A DNA stretch of 64,000 bases, from NCBI RefSeq assembly GCF_000422745.1, contig NZ_AUGQ01000001.1:186001-250000 (forward strand), given 5' to 3'. Each line of letters begins with the position of its first letter. Position 1 is the stretch's first letter. Under the pieces are notes generated by a model. That model was not told the origin of the DNA. It worked only from the letters and a program-made list of their open reading frames with translations, and did no database searches. The DNA comes from Microbacterium gubbeenense DSM 15944 (GTDB lineage: Bacteria > Actinomycetota > Actinomycetes > Actinomycetales > Microbacteriaceae). Below are positions 51,666 to 59,784 of the stretch, piece after piece. The translations under genes were made by a program, and so were the position numbers.

Positions 51666-51740
51666 ATGAACCGACCGCCACCGCGGGGTTCTCGGATTCA
51701 CGGGCAAGCCCCTCCCCCAGATCAAGGAGTAACCGCATGA
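51666..51740 (+). CDS. Possible short upstream ORF coupled to the nucleotidyltransferase
   Basis: 24-codon frame (MNRPPPRGSRIHGQAPPPDQ...) ending TGA, which overlaps the downstream ATG as ATGA. It is proline- and arginine-rich. A TATCCT -10-like box occurs about 25 bp upstream. It could be a translated leader that couples to the nucleotidyltransferase gene, but no sequence conservation can be shown here, and chance is quite possible. Confidence 0.3.
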   Translation: MNRPPPRGSRIHGQAPPPDQGVTA

Positions 51741-52432
51741 CCCTCCAGACCGTCATCCTCGCAGCAGGTATGGGCACGCGCCTCGGGCGCGAGCTGCCCA
51801 AGTCGCTGACGATGCTGTCCGACGGCCGCACCATCATGCAGCAGCAGCATGAGAACATTCGCGCCGCATTCGGATCCGATGCCCACATCACGAGCGTCGT
51901 CGGCTACCGCGCCGAGACGATCATCGACGCTTTCCCGGACGCCAGCTACGTCCACAACGAGGCGTACGACCAGACGAACACGTCGAAGAGCCTGATGCGC
52001 GCCCTCGCCGCAACCGGCCGCGGCGGCGTGCTCTGGATGAACGGCGACGTCGTCTTCGACCCGCGCGTTCTCGGCCGCGCCGTCGAGCTCATCGAGAACG
52101 AGCAGTCGTTCGTGACCGTCAACACCTCGCAGGTGAGCGACGAAGAGGTCAAGTACACGCTCGACCGCAACGGCTTCGTCGACGAACTGTCCAAGACCGT
52201 CGTCGGAGGCATCGGCGAGGCGGTCGGCATCAACTACATCGCCCGCCAGGACAAGCGCGCGCTCCTCGCACAGCTGCAGCGCGTCGATGACCAGGACTAC
52301 TTCGAGCGCGGCCTCGAGCTCGCCATCAGCGAGAACGGTGTGCGCATCGCCGCCATGGACATCAGCGACCTCTACGCCGTGGAGGTCGACTTCGCGGAAG
52401 ACCTCGTGCGGGCCAACGAGGTTCTGGCCTGA
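51737..52432 (+). CDS. NTP-transferase-fold sugar/polyol nucleotidyltransferase
   Basis: 231 residues with a Rossmann-like nucleotidyltransferase fold. Signature VILAAGMGTRLGRELPKSL at the N-terminus, then VVGYRAETI, ETNTSKSLMRAL-type substrate segment (YDQTNTSKSLMRALA), metal-binding WMNGDVVF, and VEVDFAEDL near the end. Closest in style to LicC-type cytidylyltransferases that activate phosphocholine or other small phosphates. Placed next to three CDP-glycerol-type transferases, it could make the CDP-polyol or CDP-alcohol donor; substrate is not proven. GGAG about 7 nt before the ATG. A strong terminator follows. Confidence 0.83.
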   Translation: MTLQTVILAAGMGTRLGRELPKSLTMLSDGRTIMQQQHENIRAAFGSDAHITSVVGYRAETIIDAFPDASYVHNEAYDQTNTSKSLMRALAATGRGGVLWMNGDVVFDPRVLGRAVELIENEQSFVTVNTSQVSDEEVKYTLDRNGFVDELSKTVVGGIGEAVGINYIARQDKRALLAQLQRVDDQDYFERGLELAISENGVRIAAMDISDLYAVEVDFAEDLVRANEVLA

Positions 52433-52447
52433 CGCATCCGCGTCGAG

Positions 52448-52490
52448 AACCCCTGACATTCGATCATCTGTTCGAATGTCAGGGGTTCTT
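52448..52490 (+). terminator. Terminator after the nucleotidyltransferase gene
   Basis: 16-bp perfect stem AACCCCTGACATTCGA (52448-52463) with complement at 52472-52487, loop of 8 nt, followed by CTTCGT. Just upstream of the next small gene. Confidence 0.85.
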
Positions 52491-52504
52491 CGTATGTTGA
52501 GGGC

Positions 52505-52786
52505 ATGACGCAGAACGTCGATTCCCTTCCCCGCCCTACCCCGTGGCGCGTGCAGCGCGACCTGCCGCACCCGATCGTCGCCAACGCGTCGGTCGAGCCT
52601 TTGGAATACGGGCGCGCCCTGATCCGCGCGGGCGATCGGGTGACGACCGAGCACTGGGGCACGATCCTGCCGGGCGACGAGAACGAGATCTGCCTGTGCA
52701 ACATCGACGTCGCCGACATGGCGATCACGCTCAGCTGGCGCCGCGCCGGCGTCGACGAGGAGCTGCTGTGGCAGTTCGTGTTCTAG
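52505..52786 (+). CDS. Small protein of unknown function
   Basis: 93 residues. I do not recognise a family. PWRVQRDLPHPIVANASVEPLEYGRALIRAGDRVTTEHWGTILPGDENEICLCNIDVADMAITL looks like a compact beta-rich domain with one Cys pair (CLC). No signal peptide or helix. TATGTT lies 6 nt before the ATG, so translation is probably leaderless. Its end overlaps the XRE regulator by 4 nt, tail to tail. It lies between a sugar nucleotidyltransferase and polymer genes, which may be incidental. Confidence 0.6.
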   Translation: MTQNVDSLPRPTPWRVQRDLPHPIVANASVEPLEYGRALIRAGDRVTTEHWGTILPGDENEICLCNIDVADMAITLSWRRAGVDEELLWQFVF

Positions 52787-53091
52787 TACACGACGCGCGT
52801 GCTGCGGCGGCGCTGCGGCAGCTCGGTGTATCCGTAGGGCAGCCGCCCGTTCTGCAGGTCGTCCACGCCGAGCCCGGTGACGAGCTCTCCCACGTCGACC
52901 TCGAGCGCCACGGCGATCTGCAGCAGCGTCGAGATCGTCGGGTTTCCGCGCCCGCGCTCGATGCGCTGGTAATTGGTCAGGTCCATGTCGGCGCTCTCGG
53001 CGAGAGCGCGAGCACTCACGCCCGCCTTGGCGCGGAACGCCGCGATGCGACGCCCGACCTCCGCGGAGGCGGGCGAATGAGTGGCGGGCAT
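52783..53091 (-). CDS. XRE-family helix-turn-helix protein
   Basis: 102 residues. N-terminal helix-turn-helix domain (VGRRIAAFRAKAGVSARALAESADMDLTNYQRIERGRGNPTISTLLQIAVALEVDVGEL) is a clean XRE/Cro-like DNA-binding domain, with a short tail. It is convergent with the small unknown gene, and 88 bp upstream of TagF1 on the same strand. A regulator of nearby genes or a stand-alone control element; no partner toxin is seen. Confidence 0.85.
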   Translation of the reverse strand: MPATHSPASAEVGRRIAAFRAKAGVSARALAESADMDLTNYQRIERGRGNPTISTLLQIAVALEVDVGELVTGLGVDDLQNGRLPYGYTELPQRRRSTRVVY

Positions 53092-53179
53092 GAATCGATG
53101 GTCTCGAGGCCACCGCGCAAACGCCTAAGCATTCACGCCGTAGCTTCTATGCCACCCCTCGATGAGCCGGAGGCCCACC

Positions 53180-54430
53180 TCATTCCGAGGCGAATCTCTC
53201 CCATTTCGTCATCAGTTGCGTGATCGCAGCGTGGAAGCGGGCCGTCGGCGCACCGGGCGCCGTGTCGCCGAAGTAGTGCTGCACCCAGACCGCGAGGCGC
53301 GATGTGGTGTCCGGGTCCTCGAGCACCCGCGTCAGCTCGGGCACGATGTCCGCCGACCCCGCCGTCGTCAGCCAGTCGCACGCCCCGAGGTACCCGCTCT
53401 CGTCGACGTCGGCAGACGGATCGACGGGCCGCGTGACCATCAGCGGCTTGCCCACCGCGAGACGGTCGTAGACCATGGCGGAGATGTCGACGATCGCGAC
53501 ATCCGCCGCGGCGAGCTGCCAGCCGAGTTCCGGCTTGTCGTCGAACACGTGCTGCGCCGAAGGATCGGCGGCGTTCGCCGCGGCTACGGCTGCGATGATG
53601 CGCCGGTTCGCCTCGCCGTATGCCGCATCCACGACGCCGCTGCGCGGATGCGGGCGGTAGATCACGCGGTAGCGCGGATCGGCCAGCAGCGTCGCCACGA
53701 GCGCCTCCCCATGGGTAGCGATCGATCCGTACGCGGCAGCGGGGCGGTCACCCTCCCACGTCGGCGCGTAGAGCACGACGGTGCGCCCATCGTCTGCGAA
53801 CGGCGTCACCCCCGAATAGTGATCGGCCTGCGGACGCCCGATATCGAGCGTCTTGTTGTCGAGGTCGAAGTCCCACAGGGTGCGGGCGAGGCGGTCGCGC
53901 GCTGCCTGCCCGGCGATCAGCGCATAGTCGTACGCCTTGTACTGGTTCGTCGTCATGTACATCTTGTCCGACTCGCCGTGGTTGATGAAGACGTGCCACC
54001 GACGGCCGTACCGGAACATCTGGAAGTTGCGCGTGTTCTGGTTCACGTACAGCACGATGCGGATGTCCTGCCGCTCGATGAAGCGCTCGACCCCCCGCAC
54101 CTCGGGAACGAACGCGACCGGCAGCGCGCCATCGTTCACGATCGCCTTCGCCCCCGTCGCGTTGCGCGCGATCACGACGACCGGCCACGTCTTCGCGAGC
54201 TCCTGGAGCGGCCGGTACCACTGCCGGATCTGGTACATGTTCACGTCGCCGTCGGCGAAGTACACCGCGATCTGGAAGCGTCCGCGCTCGAGCGGGCCCT
54301 GTTGCCTCATCGCGCCGGTGACCTCGCGATAAGCCGCGCGGGAGCGCCGCGCCTTCTTCACGAGTGCCACGGCCTTCTTCGCGTCATTCACCAGCTTCAC
54401 GCGTTCCACGGTATCCAGGCGTCCTGTCAT
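53180..54430 (-). CDS. CDP-glycerol glycerophosphotransferase-family protein (TagF-like 1)
   Basis: 416 residues of the TagF/TarL-type polyol-phosphate transferase family. The C-terminal half shows VLYAPTWEGDRPAAAYG, VIYRPHPRSG and DVAIVDISAMVYDRLAVGKPLM, the GT-B-like nucleotide-binding region; INHGESDK supplies the His motif in place of TWHGTPLK. The N-terminal part (1-40) is basic and probably amphipathic for membrane contact. It could build a glycerol- or other polyol-phosphate chain on a lipid-linked carrier. Start ATG 54430, weak GGGG upstream; the divergent GT2 gene starts 22 bp away. Confidence 0.85.
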   Translation of the reverse strand: MTGRLDTVERVKLVNDAKKAVALVKKARRSRAAYREVTGAMRQQGPLERGRFQIAVYFADGDVNMYQIRQWYRPLQELAKTWPVVVIARNATGAKAIVNDGALPVAFVPEVRGVERFIERQDIRIVLYVNQNTRNFQMFRYGRRWHVFINHGESDKMYMTTNQYKAYDYALIAGQAARDRLARTLWDFDLDNKTLDIGRPQADHYSGVTPFADDGRTVVLYAPTWEGDRPAAAYGSIATHGEALVATLLADPRYRVIYRPHPRSGVVDAAYGEANRRIIAAVAAANAADPSAQHVFDDKPELGWQLAAADVAIVDISAMVYDRLAVGKPLMVTRPVDPSADVDESGYLGACDWLTTAGSADIVPELTRVLEDPDTTSRLAVWVQHYFGDTAPGAPTARFHAAITQLMTKWERFASE

Positions 54431-54452
54431 GACCCCGTGCGATGATCGAAAA

Positions 54453-55562
54453 ATGCGTAACGATCCCGGCTCGATCTCCGCTGCACGCATCTCGAGGGAC
54501 GCTCCCGCGGTGCCGCGCGGATCCGGCGTGTCCTTCGTCATGCCCGTGCTCAACGAACGCGATTACCTGTCGCGCGCCGTCGCCTCCACGCTCGCGCAGG
54601 AGGTCGACGCGCCCATCGAGCTCGTGCTCGCCCTCGGCCCGTCCACCGACGGCACGACCGAGCTGGCGCGCGAGCTGGCCGCGAACGATCCCCGCATCGT
54701 GCTCGTCGACAACGCGGCGGCCGACATCCCGGTCGGGTTGAACCTCGCCATCCGCGCGTCGCATCACCCGACGATCGTGCGCGTCGACGCGCACTCCGAA
54801 CTCACTCCCGGATACACCAGGCGCGCCCTCGAGACGCTCGAGCGCACGGGCGCTGCGAACGTCGGCGGCGTGATGCGCGCCGAGGGAACGTCCGCGTTCC
54901 AGCGCGCGGCGGCCGCCGCCTACAACTCGCGGATCGGCCTCGGCGGCGGTGCCTATCACGGCGGCGGAACCGAGTCCGAGGCGGAGTCGGCGTACTTGGG
55001 CGTCATGCGCCGCGAGGTGCTCGACGAGGTCGGCTACTTCGATGAGTCCATCCGCCGCGGCGAGGACTGGGAGCTGAACCTCAGGATCCGCCGCGCCGGC
55101 TACCGCGTGATGTTCGATCCCGCGCTCTCGGTCACCTACCGTCCCCGCGAGAGCTGGCCGCGACTCGCGCGGCAGTTCCTCGCGACGGGGCGCTGGCGCG
55201 GAGAGCTCGTGCGCCGCTACGGATCTCGCAATTCGATGCGTTTCTTCGCGCCGCCCGCGCTCGTCGTCACGCTCGCCACCGCGCTCCTCGTGCGCGTGCT
55301 GCGCGGATCCGGCGCGCTCACGGGCGTCATCGGCGCGATCGCGAACCTCGTCTACGTTCCGGTGGCGCTGTATGCCGCGATCGTGACGGTGTTCGCCGCG
55401 GCACGCAGCGGCGCCACCCTGTCCGAGCGCGCGTGGATCCTCGCCGTCGTCCCGACGATGCACATCGCCTGGGGCGCCGGGTTCCTCGCGGGAGTCGCCC
55501 GCGGCGCGAGCGAAACGGTCGACACGTCGCGACTGTCCGGGCGGAACACGCCGCTCCCCTGA
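54453..55562 (+). CDS. GT2 glycosyltransferase with C-terminal membrane helices
   Basis: 369 residues. GT-A domain of family 2: VSFVMPVLNERDYLSRAVAS, ELVLALGPSTDGT, IVRVDAHSELTPGYT (the DxH/DxD metal motif as VDAH), and the acceptor GRGEDWELN-type RRGEDWELNLRIRRAGYRV. Two C-terminal helices (about 240-330) anchor it in the membrane. Similar to ExoA-like polymer glycosyltransferases. ATG at 54453 is preferred; ATG at 54429 is possible but shares a CATG with the start of the opposite gene. Likely decorates or elongates a wall polymer with the flanking TagF-like enzymes. Confidence 0.85.
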   Translation: MRNDPGSISAARISRDAPAVPRGSGVSFVMPVLNERDYLSRAVASTLAQEVDAPIELVLALGPSTDGTTELARELAANDPRIVLVDNAAADIPVGLNLAIRASHHPTIVRVDAHSELTPGYTRRALETLERTGAANVGGVMRAEGTSAFQRAAAAAYNSRIGLGGGAYHGGGTESEAESAYLGVMRREVLDEVGYFDESIRRGEDWELNLRIRRAGYRVMFDPALSVTYRPRESWPRLARQFLATGRWRGELVRRYGSRNSMRFFAPPALVVTLATALLVRVLRGSGALTGVIGAIANLVYVPVALYAAIVTVFAAARSGATLSERAWILAVVPTMHIAWGAGFLAGVARGASETVDTSRLSGRNTPLP

Positions 55563-55575
55563 CGCACTGAACCCG

Positions 55576-57006
55576 TCAGATCATGCGCTGGTCGATCAGG
55601 CGCGCGACGACGCGCTCGGCCGCGTGGCCGTCGTCGCGGGCGTTGAACACCGACCGCCACTCGGCGTACGCGTCGGCGTACGCGGACGGATCCATCTCGA
55701 GCGCCTCGATCAGCTCGTCCTGCGTGCGCACGACGGGGCCGGGAACGCGCTTCTCGAGGTCGAAGTAGAATCCGCGCAGGGTTCCTCGGTAGTGATCGAT
55801 ATCGGGTACCAGGAAGTACATCGGCTTGCCGGTGCCGGAAAAATCGAACATCACCGATGAATAGTCCGTGATGAGCGCGTCGGCGGCGAGCATCAGCCGT
55901 GAGGCGTCGGCGAAGCCGGTCACGTCGATGACGCGGGGCCCCGTCACGCTCTGCCCGGGGATCAGCGTGCGGCTGTGTCCGCGCACGAGCACGACCGACG
56001 AGGTGCGCTCGGCGAGCTCGGAGGGATCGACGAAATCGACCATCTCGTCGCGGTCATCGCGCCACGTCGGGGCGTAGAGGAGCACGCGCTCGCCGTCCGC
56101 GATGCCGAGCGATCGTCGCACCTCGGCGCTCGATCCGGTTGTCAGCACGTCATTGCGCGGATAGCCTTCGACCCACACCGGCCGGGTGAAGAACGCGTAC
56201 GCCTTCGACAGGATCCGCGCGGCGTAGGGGTTCTGCGCCAACATCACGTCCCAGCGTCGCGATTCCTTCAGCACCGCGCCCCACCGGCGGGGCTGGAAAC
56301 CGCGGCGGTGCAGCGCGAGCCGCTTGAGCGGCGTGCCGTGCCAGGTCTGCAGCACCTTCTGACTCTCGCGCTTCACGAAGCGGTGCCGCAGCCAGTCATT
56401 GACGATCAGCAGTCGCGCCTCGCCGCGGGCGCGCCACCAGTCGGCCGAGCGCTCGACGACAGGGATCGCGCCGTCGGGCACCTCGACGGAGAGGTCGACG
56501 ACGCTCCAGTAGCGCGTGATGTCCGGGCGCACGCGTGCGATCTCGCGGTCAAGAGCGAGCGGATTATCGCCGGCGACGCGCCCGTAGAAGCTCTCGAAGA
56601 ACACGGCGTCCTGGAGAGGAGTCGTCGGCGTCGAGTGGCGGCGCTCGAGCGCGGCGCGCGCCTCGGCGGACTCGATCGACGGATCCATCGGCGGACCGAT
56701 CGTCACCATCGCCCCGACGGCCGCGATACGCAGCCGATCGTCGATCGTCATCGGCATGGTGCCGCCGACCGTGGCGCCCGCGATCTCGATGCGGTACTCG
56801 CCCGACGGAAGCGGCAGCTGCTTGCCGCCCCAGCGGGACGAGACGAGCGGGAACTCCGCCCGCCAGGTCGCGTCGTCGCCGGTCAGCCGTGCGGATACGC
56901 TCGCCCGAGGCCCGATGAGCTCGGCGCTGGCCGGCCGGGGTCCCTCCCCCACGACGACGAGGTCGCCCGATGCGTGATCGATCTGTGTGACGGTCGCCTC
57001 GCTCAT
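55576..57006 (-). CDS. CDP-glycerol glycerophosphotransferase-family protein (TagF-like 2)
   Basis: 476 residues. The first 120 or so are a separate beta-rich domain of unknown role (EYRIEIAGATVGGTMPMTI). The TagF core follows: SFYGRVAGDNPLALDREIARVRPDI, TWHGTPLKRLALHRRGF (active-site His region), RVLLYAPTWRDDRDEM, VVLVRGHSRTL and DALITDYSSVMFDFSGTGKPM. All core motifs of polymerising CDP-glycerol transferases are present. ATG at 57006 overlaps the stop of TagF-like 3, so they are made together. Confidence 0.9.
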   Translation of the reverse strand: MSEATVTQIDHASGDLVVVGEGPRPASAELIGPRASVSARLTGDDATWRAEFPLVSSRWGGKQLPLPSGEYRIEIAGATVGGTMPMTIDDRLRIAAVGAMVTIGPPMDPSIESAEARAALERRHSTPTTPLQDAVFFESFYGRVAGDNPLALDREIARVRPDITRYWSVVDLSVEVPDGAIPVVERSADWWRARGEARLLIVNDWLRHRFVKRESQKVLQTWHGTPLKRLALHRRGFQPRRWGAVLKESRRWDVMLAQNPYAARILSKAYAFFTRPVWVEGYPRNDVLTTGSSAEVRRSLGIADGERVLLYAPTWRDDRDEMVDFVDPSELAERTSSVVLVRGHSRTLIPGQSVTGPRVIDVTGFADASRLMLAADALITDYSSVMFDFSGTGKPMYFLVPDIDHYRGTLRGFYFDLEKRVPGPVVRTQDELIEALEMDPSAYADAYAEWRSVFNARDDGHAAERVVARLIDQRMI

Positions 57007-58235
57007 GACCTGATCTCCCCGATCCGCTGAAGGATCTCGTCGAGCACACGACGCGTGTTGCGTCCGTCTCGAAATGTGTGGACCCGCGCGCTGAGGGCGC
57101 GCGCCGCGCCCGCTCGGCGCTCACGCTCCTCATCCTGCCCGAGAAACCGATCGATCTCGGGAAGAAGCGCCCGCCACGTCGTCGCGGGTTCCTCCCCCGC
57201 GATGTCGGAATACGAACCGTAGAAGCCGCGCCGGCCCGAATAGTCCTCGAGGTCAGGCGCGAGGAACAGCGACGGCACCCCCGCCAGCGCCGCGTCGTAC
57301 ACGAGCGACGAATAGTCGGTGATCAGCGCCGCGAACGCGGGGATCGCGGGGGTGACGTCCGGCAGCAGGTCCGCGCCGAGCAGCACGACGCGATCGGTGT
57401 CGACCGGAGGCGTGTAGTCGCCCTCGCCCAGCCGGTGCGAGCGGATCACGAGCACGGCATCGCGGCGCGCGAGCACCTCGATGATCGCGCCCCATTCCTC
57501 CGCGCTCGGGATGCCCGGATCCGCGTCGCCGTCGCGCCAAGTCGGCGCGTACAGCAGCAGCGTGCGTTCCGCGCCCGCCTCCGGAATCAGTCCCGCAACG
57601 ACCCTGCGGGCACCGTCGGGCGTCTCGGACGCGAGAACGTCGACGCGCGGTTCGCCCGTGACGGCGATCCGGCGGTGGTCGATGCCGAAGGCCGACTCGA
57701 GCCGGCCGCGCACGAGGTGGCTGGCCGCGGGGAGCACGCCGATGCGCTGCGCCGACCGGGCGTACATCCACCCGATGAGGCGGCGCACGAGCGCCGAGTT
57801 CGGCAGGAACGCGCTGCGCACGAGCTCTGGCGCATCGAGCCCGATGCGCTTCAGCGGGATCCCGTGCCACAGCTGCGCGACGAAGGCCCCCGTCACCGCG
57901 TAGGGATTGACGTCGCCGAATCCGTGCGTCACGACCGCGACGCGAGCGCGCGCCGTCGCCCAGAACCCGCGCCACGACATCTTCGGGAGCGTGGGGATCC
58001 CCGCCCCTTCCGCGTCGGCGCGCTCGTGCGGCGTCGTCGTCAGCCAGACCGCGTCGATCCCGCGCTTCTCCGCCTCGCGCCAGAGCGCGAGCGCGCCGTC
58101 CGCGATTCCCGCGCCGCAGCCGAAGACCCACCGACCCGTGCGGGGGGTGACGAGCGTGACGAGGCGTCCGAGACCGTAGAGCGGAATGCGCGCGAGCTTC
58201 TGAGCATTGCCCGCGCCGAACGAGAAGGACGCCAC
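57003..58235 (-). CDS. CDP-glycerol glycerophosphotransferase-family protein (TagF-like 3)
   Basis: 410 residues. WVFGCGAGIADGALALWREAEKRG near the start is typical of polyol-phosphate primases/polymerases. LWHGIPLKRIGLD is the TWHGTPLK equivalent; TLLLYAPTWRDGDADPG, VLVIRSHRLGEGDY and AALITDYSSLVYDAALAGVPSLFL complete the domain. N-terminal basic helix (MASFSFGAGNAQKLARIPLYGLGRLV) probably contacts the membrane. First gene of the two-gene run with TagF-like 2. Primase or polymerase roles cannot be separated by eye. Confidence 0.9.
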   Translation of the reverse strand: MASFSFGAGNAQKLARIPLYGLGRLVTLVTPRTGRWVFGCGAGIADGALALWREAEKRGIDAVWLTTTPHERADAEGAGIPTLPKMSWRGFWATARARVAVVTHGFGDVNPYAVTGAFVAQLWHGIPLKRIGLDAPELVRSAFLPNSALVRRLIGWMYARSAQRIGVLPAASHLVRGRLESAFGIDHRRIAVTGEPRVDVLASETPDGARRVVAGLIPEAGAERTLLLYAPTWRDGDADPGIPSAEEWGAIIEVLARRDAVLVIRSHRLGEGDYTPPVDTDRVVLLGADLLPDVTPAIPAFAALITDYSSLVYDAALAGVPSLFLAPDLEDYSGRRGFYGSYSDIAGEEPATTWRALLPEIDRFLGQDEERERRAGAARALSARVHTFRDGRNTRRVLDEILQRIGEIRS

Positions 58236-58282
58236 CCATCGAGCCTAGCGGCCCGCGGGCGGCGTCCTTCTCGCCTGGGGGA

Positions 58283-59677
58283 TTATTCGAGCGTGCCGAG
58301 GGTCGCCGTCGCCTCGTGCTCTTCGCCGTCGCGCACATAGACGAACGTCGCCTCGCTGCCGGCCGCGGCGGCGCGCACCTGCGCCGTGAGATCGACGGAG
58401 TCGTTGACGCGCACGCCGTTGAACTGCGTGATGACGTCGCCCTTCTTCAGGCCCGCCTCCTCGGCGGCACCGTCGCCGACGACCTCCGCGATGTACGCAC
58501 CGGTCGTCGTCGTGCCCTCTACGGAGGACGACGGCGTGACGCTCGCGCCGAGCAGTCCGTGGGTGGCCTGGCCGTCCTCGATGATCTCGTTCGCCACGCG
58601 CTCGGCGATGTTCGACGGGATCGCGAAGCCGAGGCCAATCGACCCGCCCTCCTCGCTCGAGCTGCTGCCCGTCGCGATCGCGACGTTGATGCCGATGAGC
58701 TTGCCCTCGTCGTCGACCAGTGCGCCGCCAGAGTTGCCGGGGTTGATGGCCGCGTCGGTCTGGAGCACGGCGATCTTGATCGACTCCGCCGACTGCCGCT
58801 GTTGCTCCTCCTGACCGGGAAGGTCGAAGAACCAAGGGCTCTGGCTGTTGTCGTCCTCGCCCTCGCCGCCCTGACCGCCCCCGGTGTCATCACCCTCCGG
58901 AGCCGCGGAGGACTGAATCTCGATCGAACGGTTGGTGTTGCTGATCACACCCGTCGTCACGGTGTTGGGCAGCCCCATCGGCGCGCCGATCGCCACGGAG
59001 TTGTCGCCGATGTTGACCTTCGACGAGTCGGCGAAGTCCATCGGCGTCATGCCGCTGGCGCCCTCGAGCTTGATCACCGCGAGGTCGTAAATGGGGTCGG
59101 TGCCGACGATCGTCGCGTCGTAGAGCGTGCCGTCGGATCCCGTCACGCGAATCTGAGCGTCTGAGGTCGCGCCGCCGAGCGTCACGACGTGCGTGTTCGT
59201 GAGCACGTAGCCGTCCTCGCTCAGCACCACACCGGATCCGCTGCCGCCCGCGCTCGACGACTGCGCCTCGATCGTCACGACGCTCGGGAGCGCCGACGCC
59301 GCCACCGCGGCCGTCTCGTTGACGTCGTCGGGGTTGTTGATCGTGATGCCCTGACCGGTGTTCGAGGCGACGGCCGCCGGCTCGTCGGATCCGTCGAACG
59401 CGGCCAGACCGAGCCAGGCGCCGCCGAAACCGACGCCGCCGCCGATCAGGGCCGCGACCACGACCAGGCCGGCCAGCTTCGCGCCGCCGGTCGAGCGCTC
59501 CTTCTTCTTCGGCTCGTTCTGGGGCTGCGGTGCCCACTGGTACGACGGCTGGGACGTGGGGCCGGGGTTCGGCGACTGGTACGTCGCGGTCGGAGGCGGG
59601 TAGGCGCCCTCGGCCGCCGCGTCCTGCGCCGACCGCTCGGGAAGCGGGGGAATCGGGGATCCGATGTCATTGCTCAT
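58283..59677 (-). CDS. HtrA-like trypsin-family serine protease with PDZ domain
   Basis: 464 residues. Pro/Gln-rich cytosolic tail (1-66), one transmembrane helix (about 67-94), protease domain with His163 (LTNTHVV), Asp198 (IYDLAVIKL) and Ser316 (NPGNSGGAL), then a C-terminal PDZ domain (from about 370). An acidic Gly/Glu/Gln-rich insertion (about 260-298) lies inside the protease domain. It anchors in the cytoplasmic membrane and faces outwards, where it would cleave misfolded envelope proteins. AAGGAG 7 nt before the ATG. The large gap to the neighbouring polymer genes is only 47 bp. Confidence 0.94.
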   Translation of the reverse strand: MSNDIGSPIPPLPERSAQDAAAEGAYPPPTATYQSPNPGPTSQPSYQWAPQPQNEPKKKERSTGGAKLAGLVVVAALIGGGVGFGGAWLGLAAFDGSDEPAAVASNTGQGITINNPDDVNETAAVAASALPSVVTIEAQSSSAGGSGSGVVLSEDGYVLTNTHVVTLGGATSDAQIRVTGSDGTLYDATIVGTDPIYDLAVIKLEGASGMTPMDFADSSKVNIGDNSVAIGAPMGLPNTVTTGVISNTNRSIEIQSSAAPEGDDTGGGQGGEGEDDNSQSPWFFDLPGQEEQQRQSAESIKIAVLQTDAAINPGNSGGALVDDEGKLIGINVAIATGSSSSEEGGSIGLGFAIPSNIAERVANEIIEDGQATHGLLGASVTPSSSVEGTTTTGAYIAEVVGDGAAEEAGLKKGDVITQFNGVRVNDSVDLTAQVRAAAAGSEATFVYVRDGEEHEATATLGTLE

Positions 59678-59771
59678 GGCTGACTCCTTCTGCCTGGTTC
59701 CCTCAGCATGCGCGCGAAACCTATGACGCGTCTATGTCCAGGGTACGTCGTTGTTGTGAGGGTGGTGCGGA

Positions 59772-59777
59772 TACCCT
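59772..59777 (+). promoter_or_regulatory. Leaderless promoter -10 (TACCCT) of the aminotransferase gene
   Basis: TACCCT lies exactly 7 nt before the ATG at 59785, with no ribosome-binding site. The 107-bp region also carries the HtrA promoter on the other strand. Confidence 0.5.
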
Positions 59778-59784
59778 TCTCGTC

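Noticed and set aside
52783-53091. XRE protein as antitoxin of a toxin-antitoxin module
   Set aside because: No co-directional partner; the only neighbour is convergent and has no toxin-like features.
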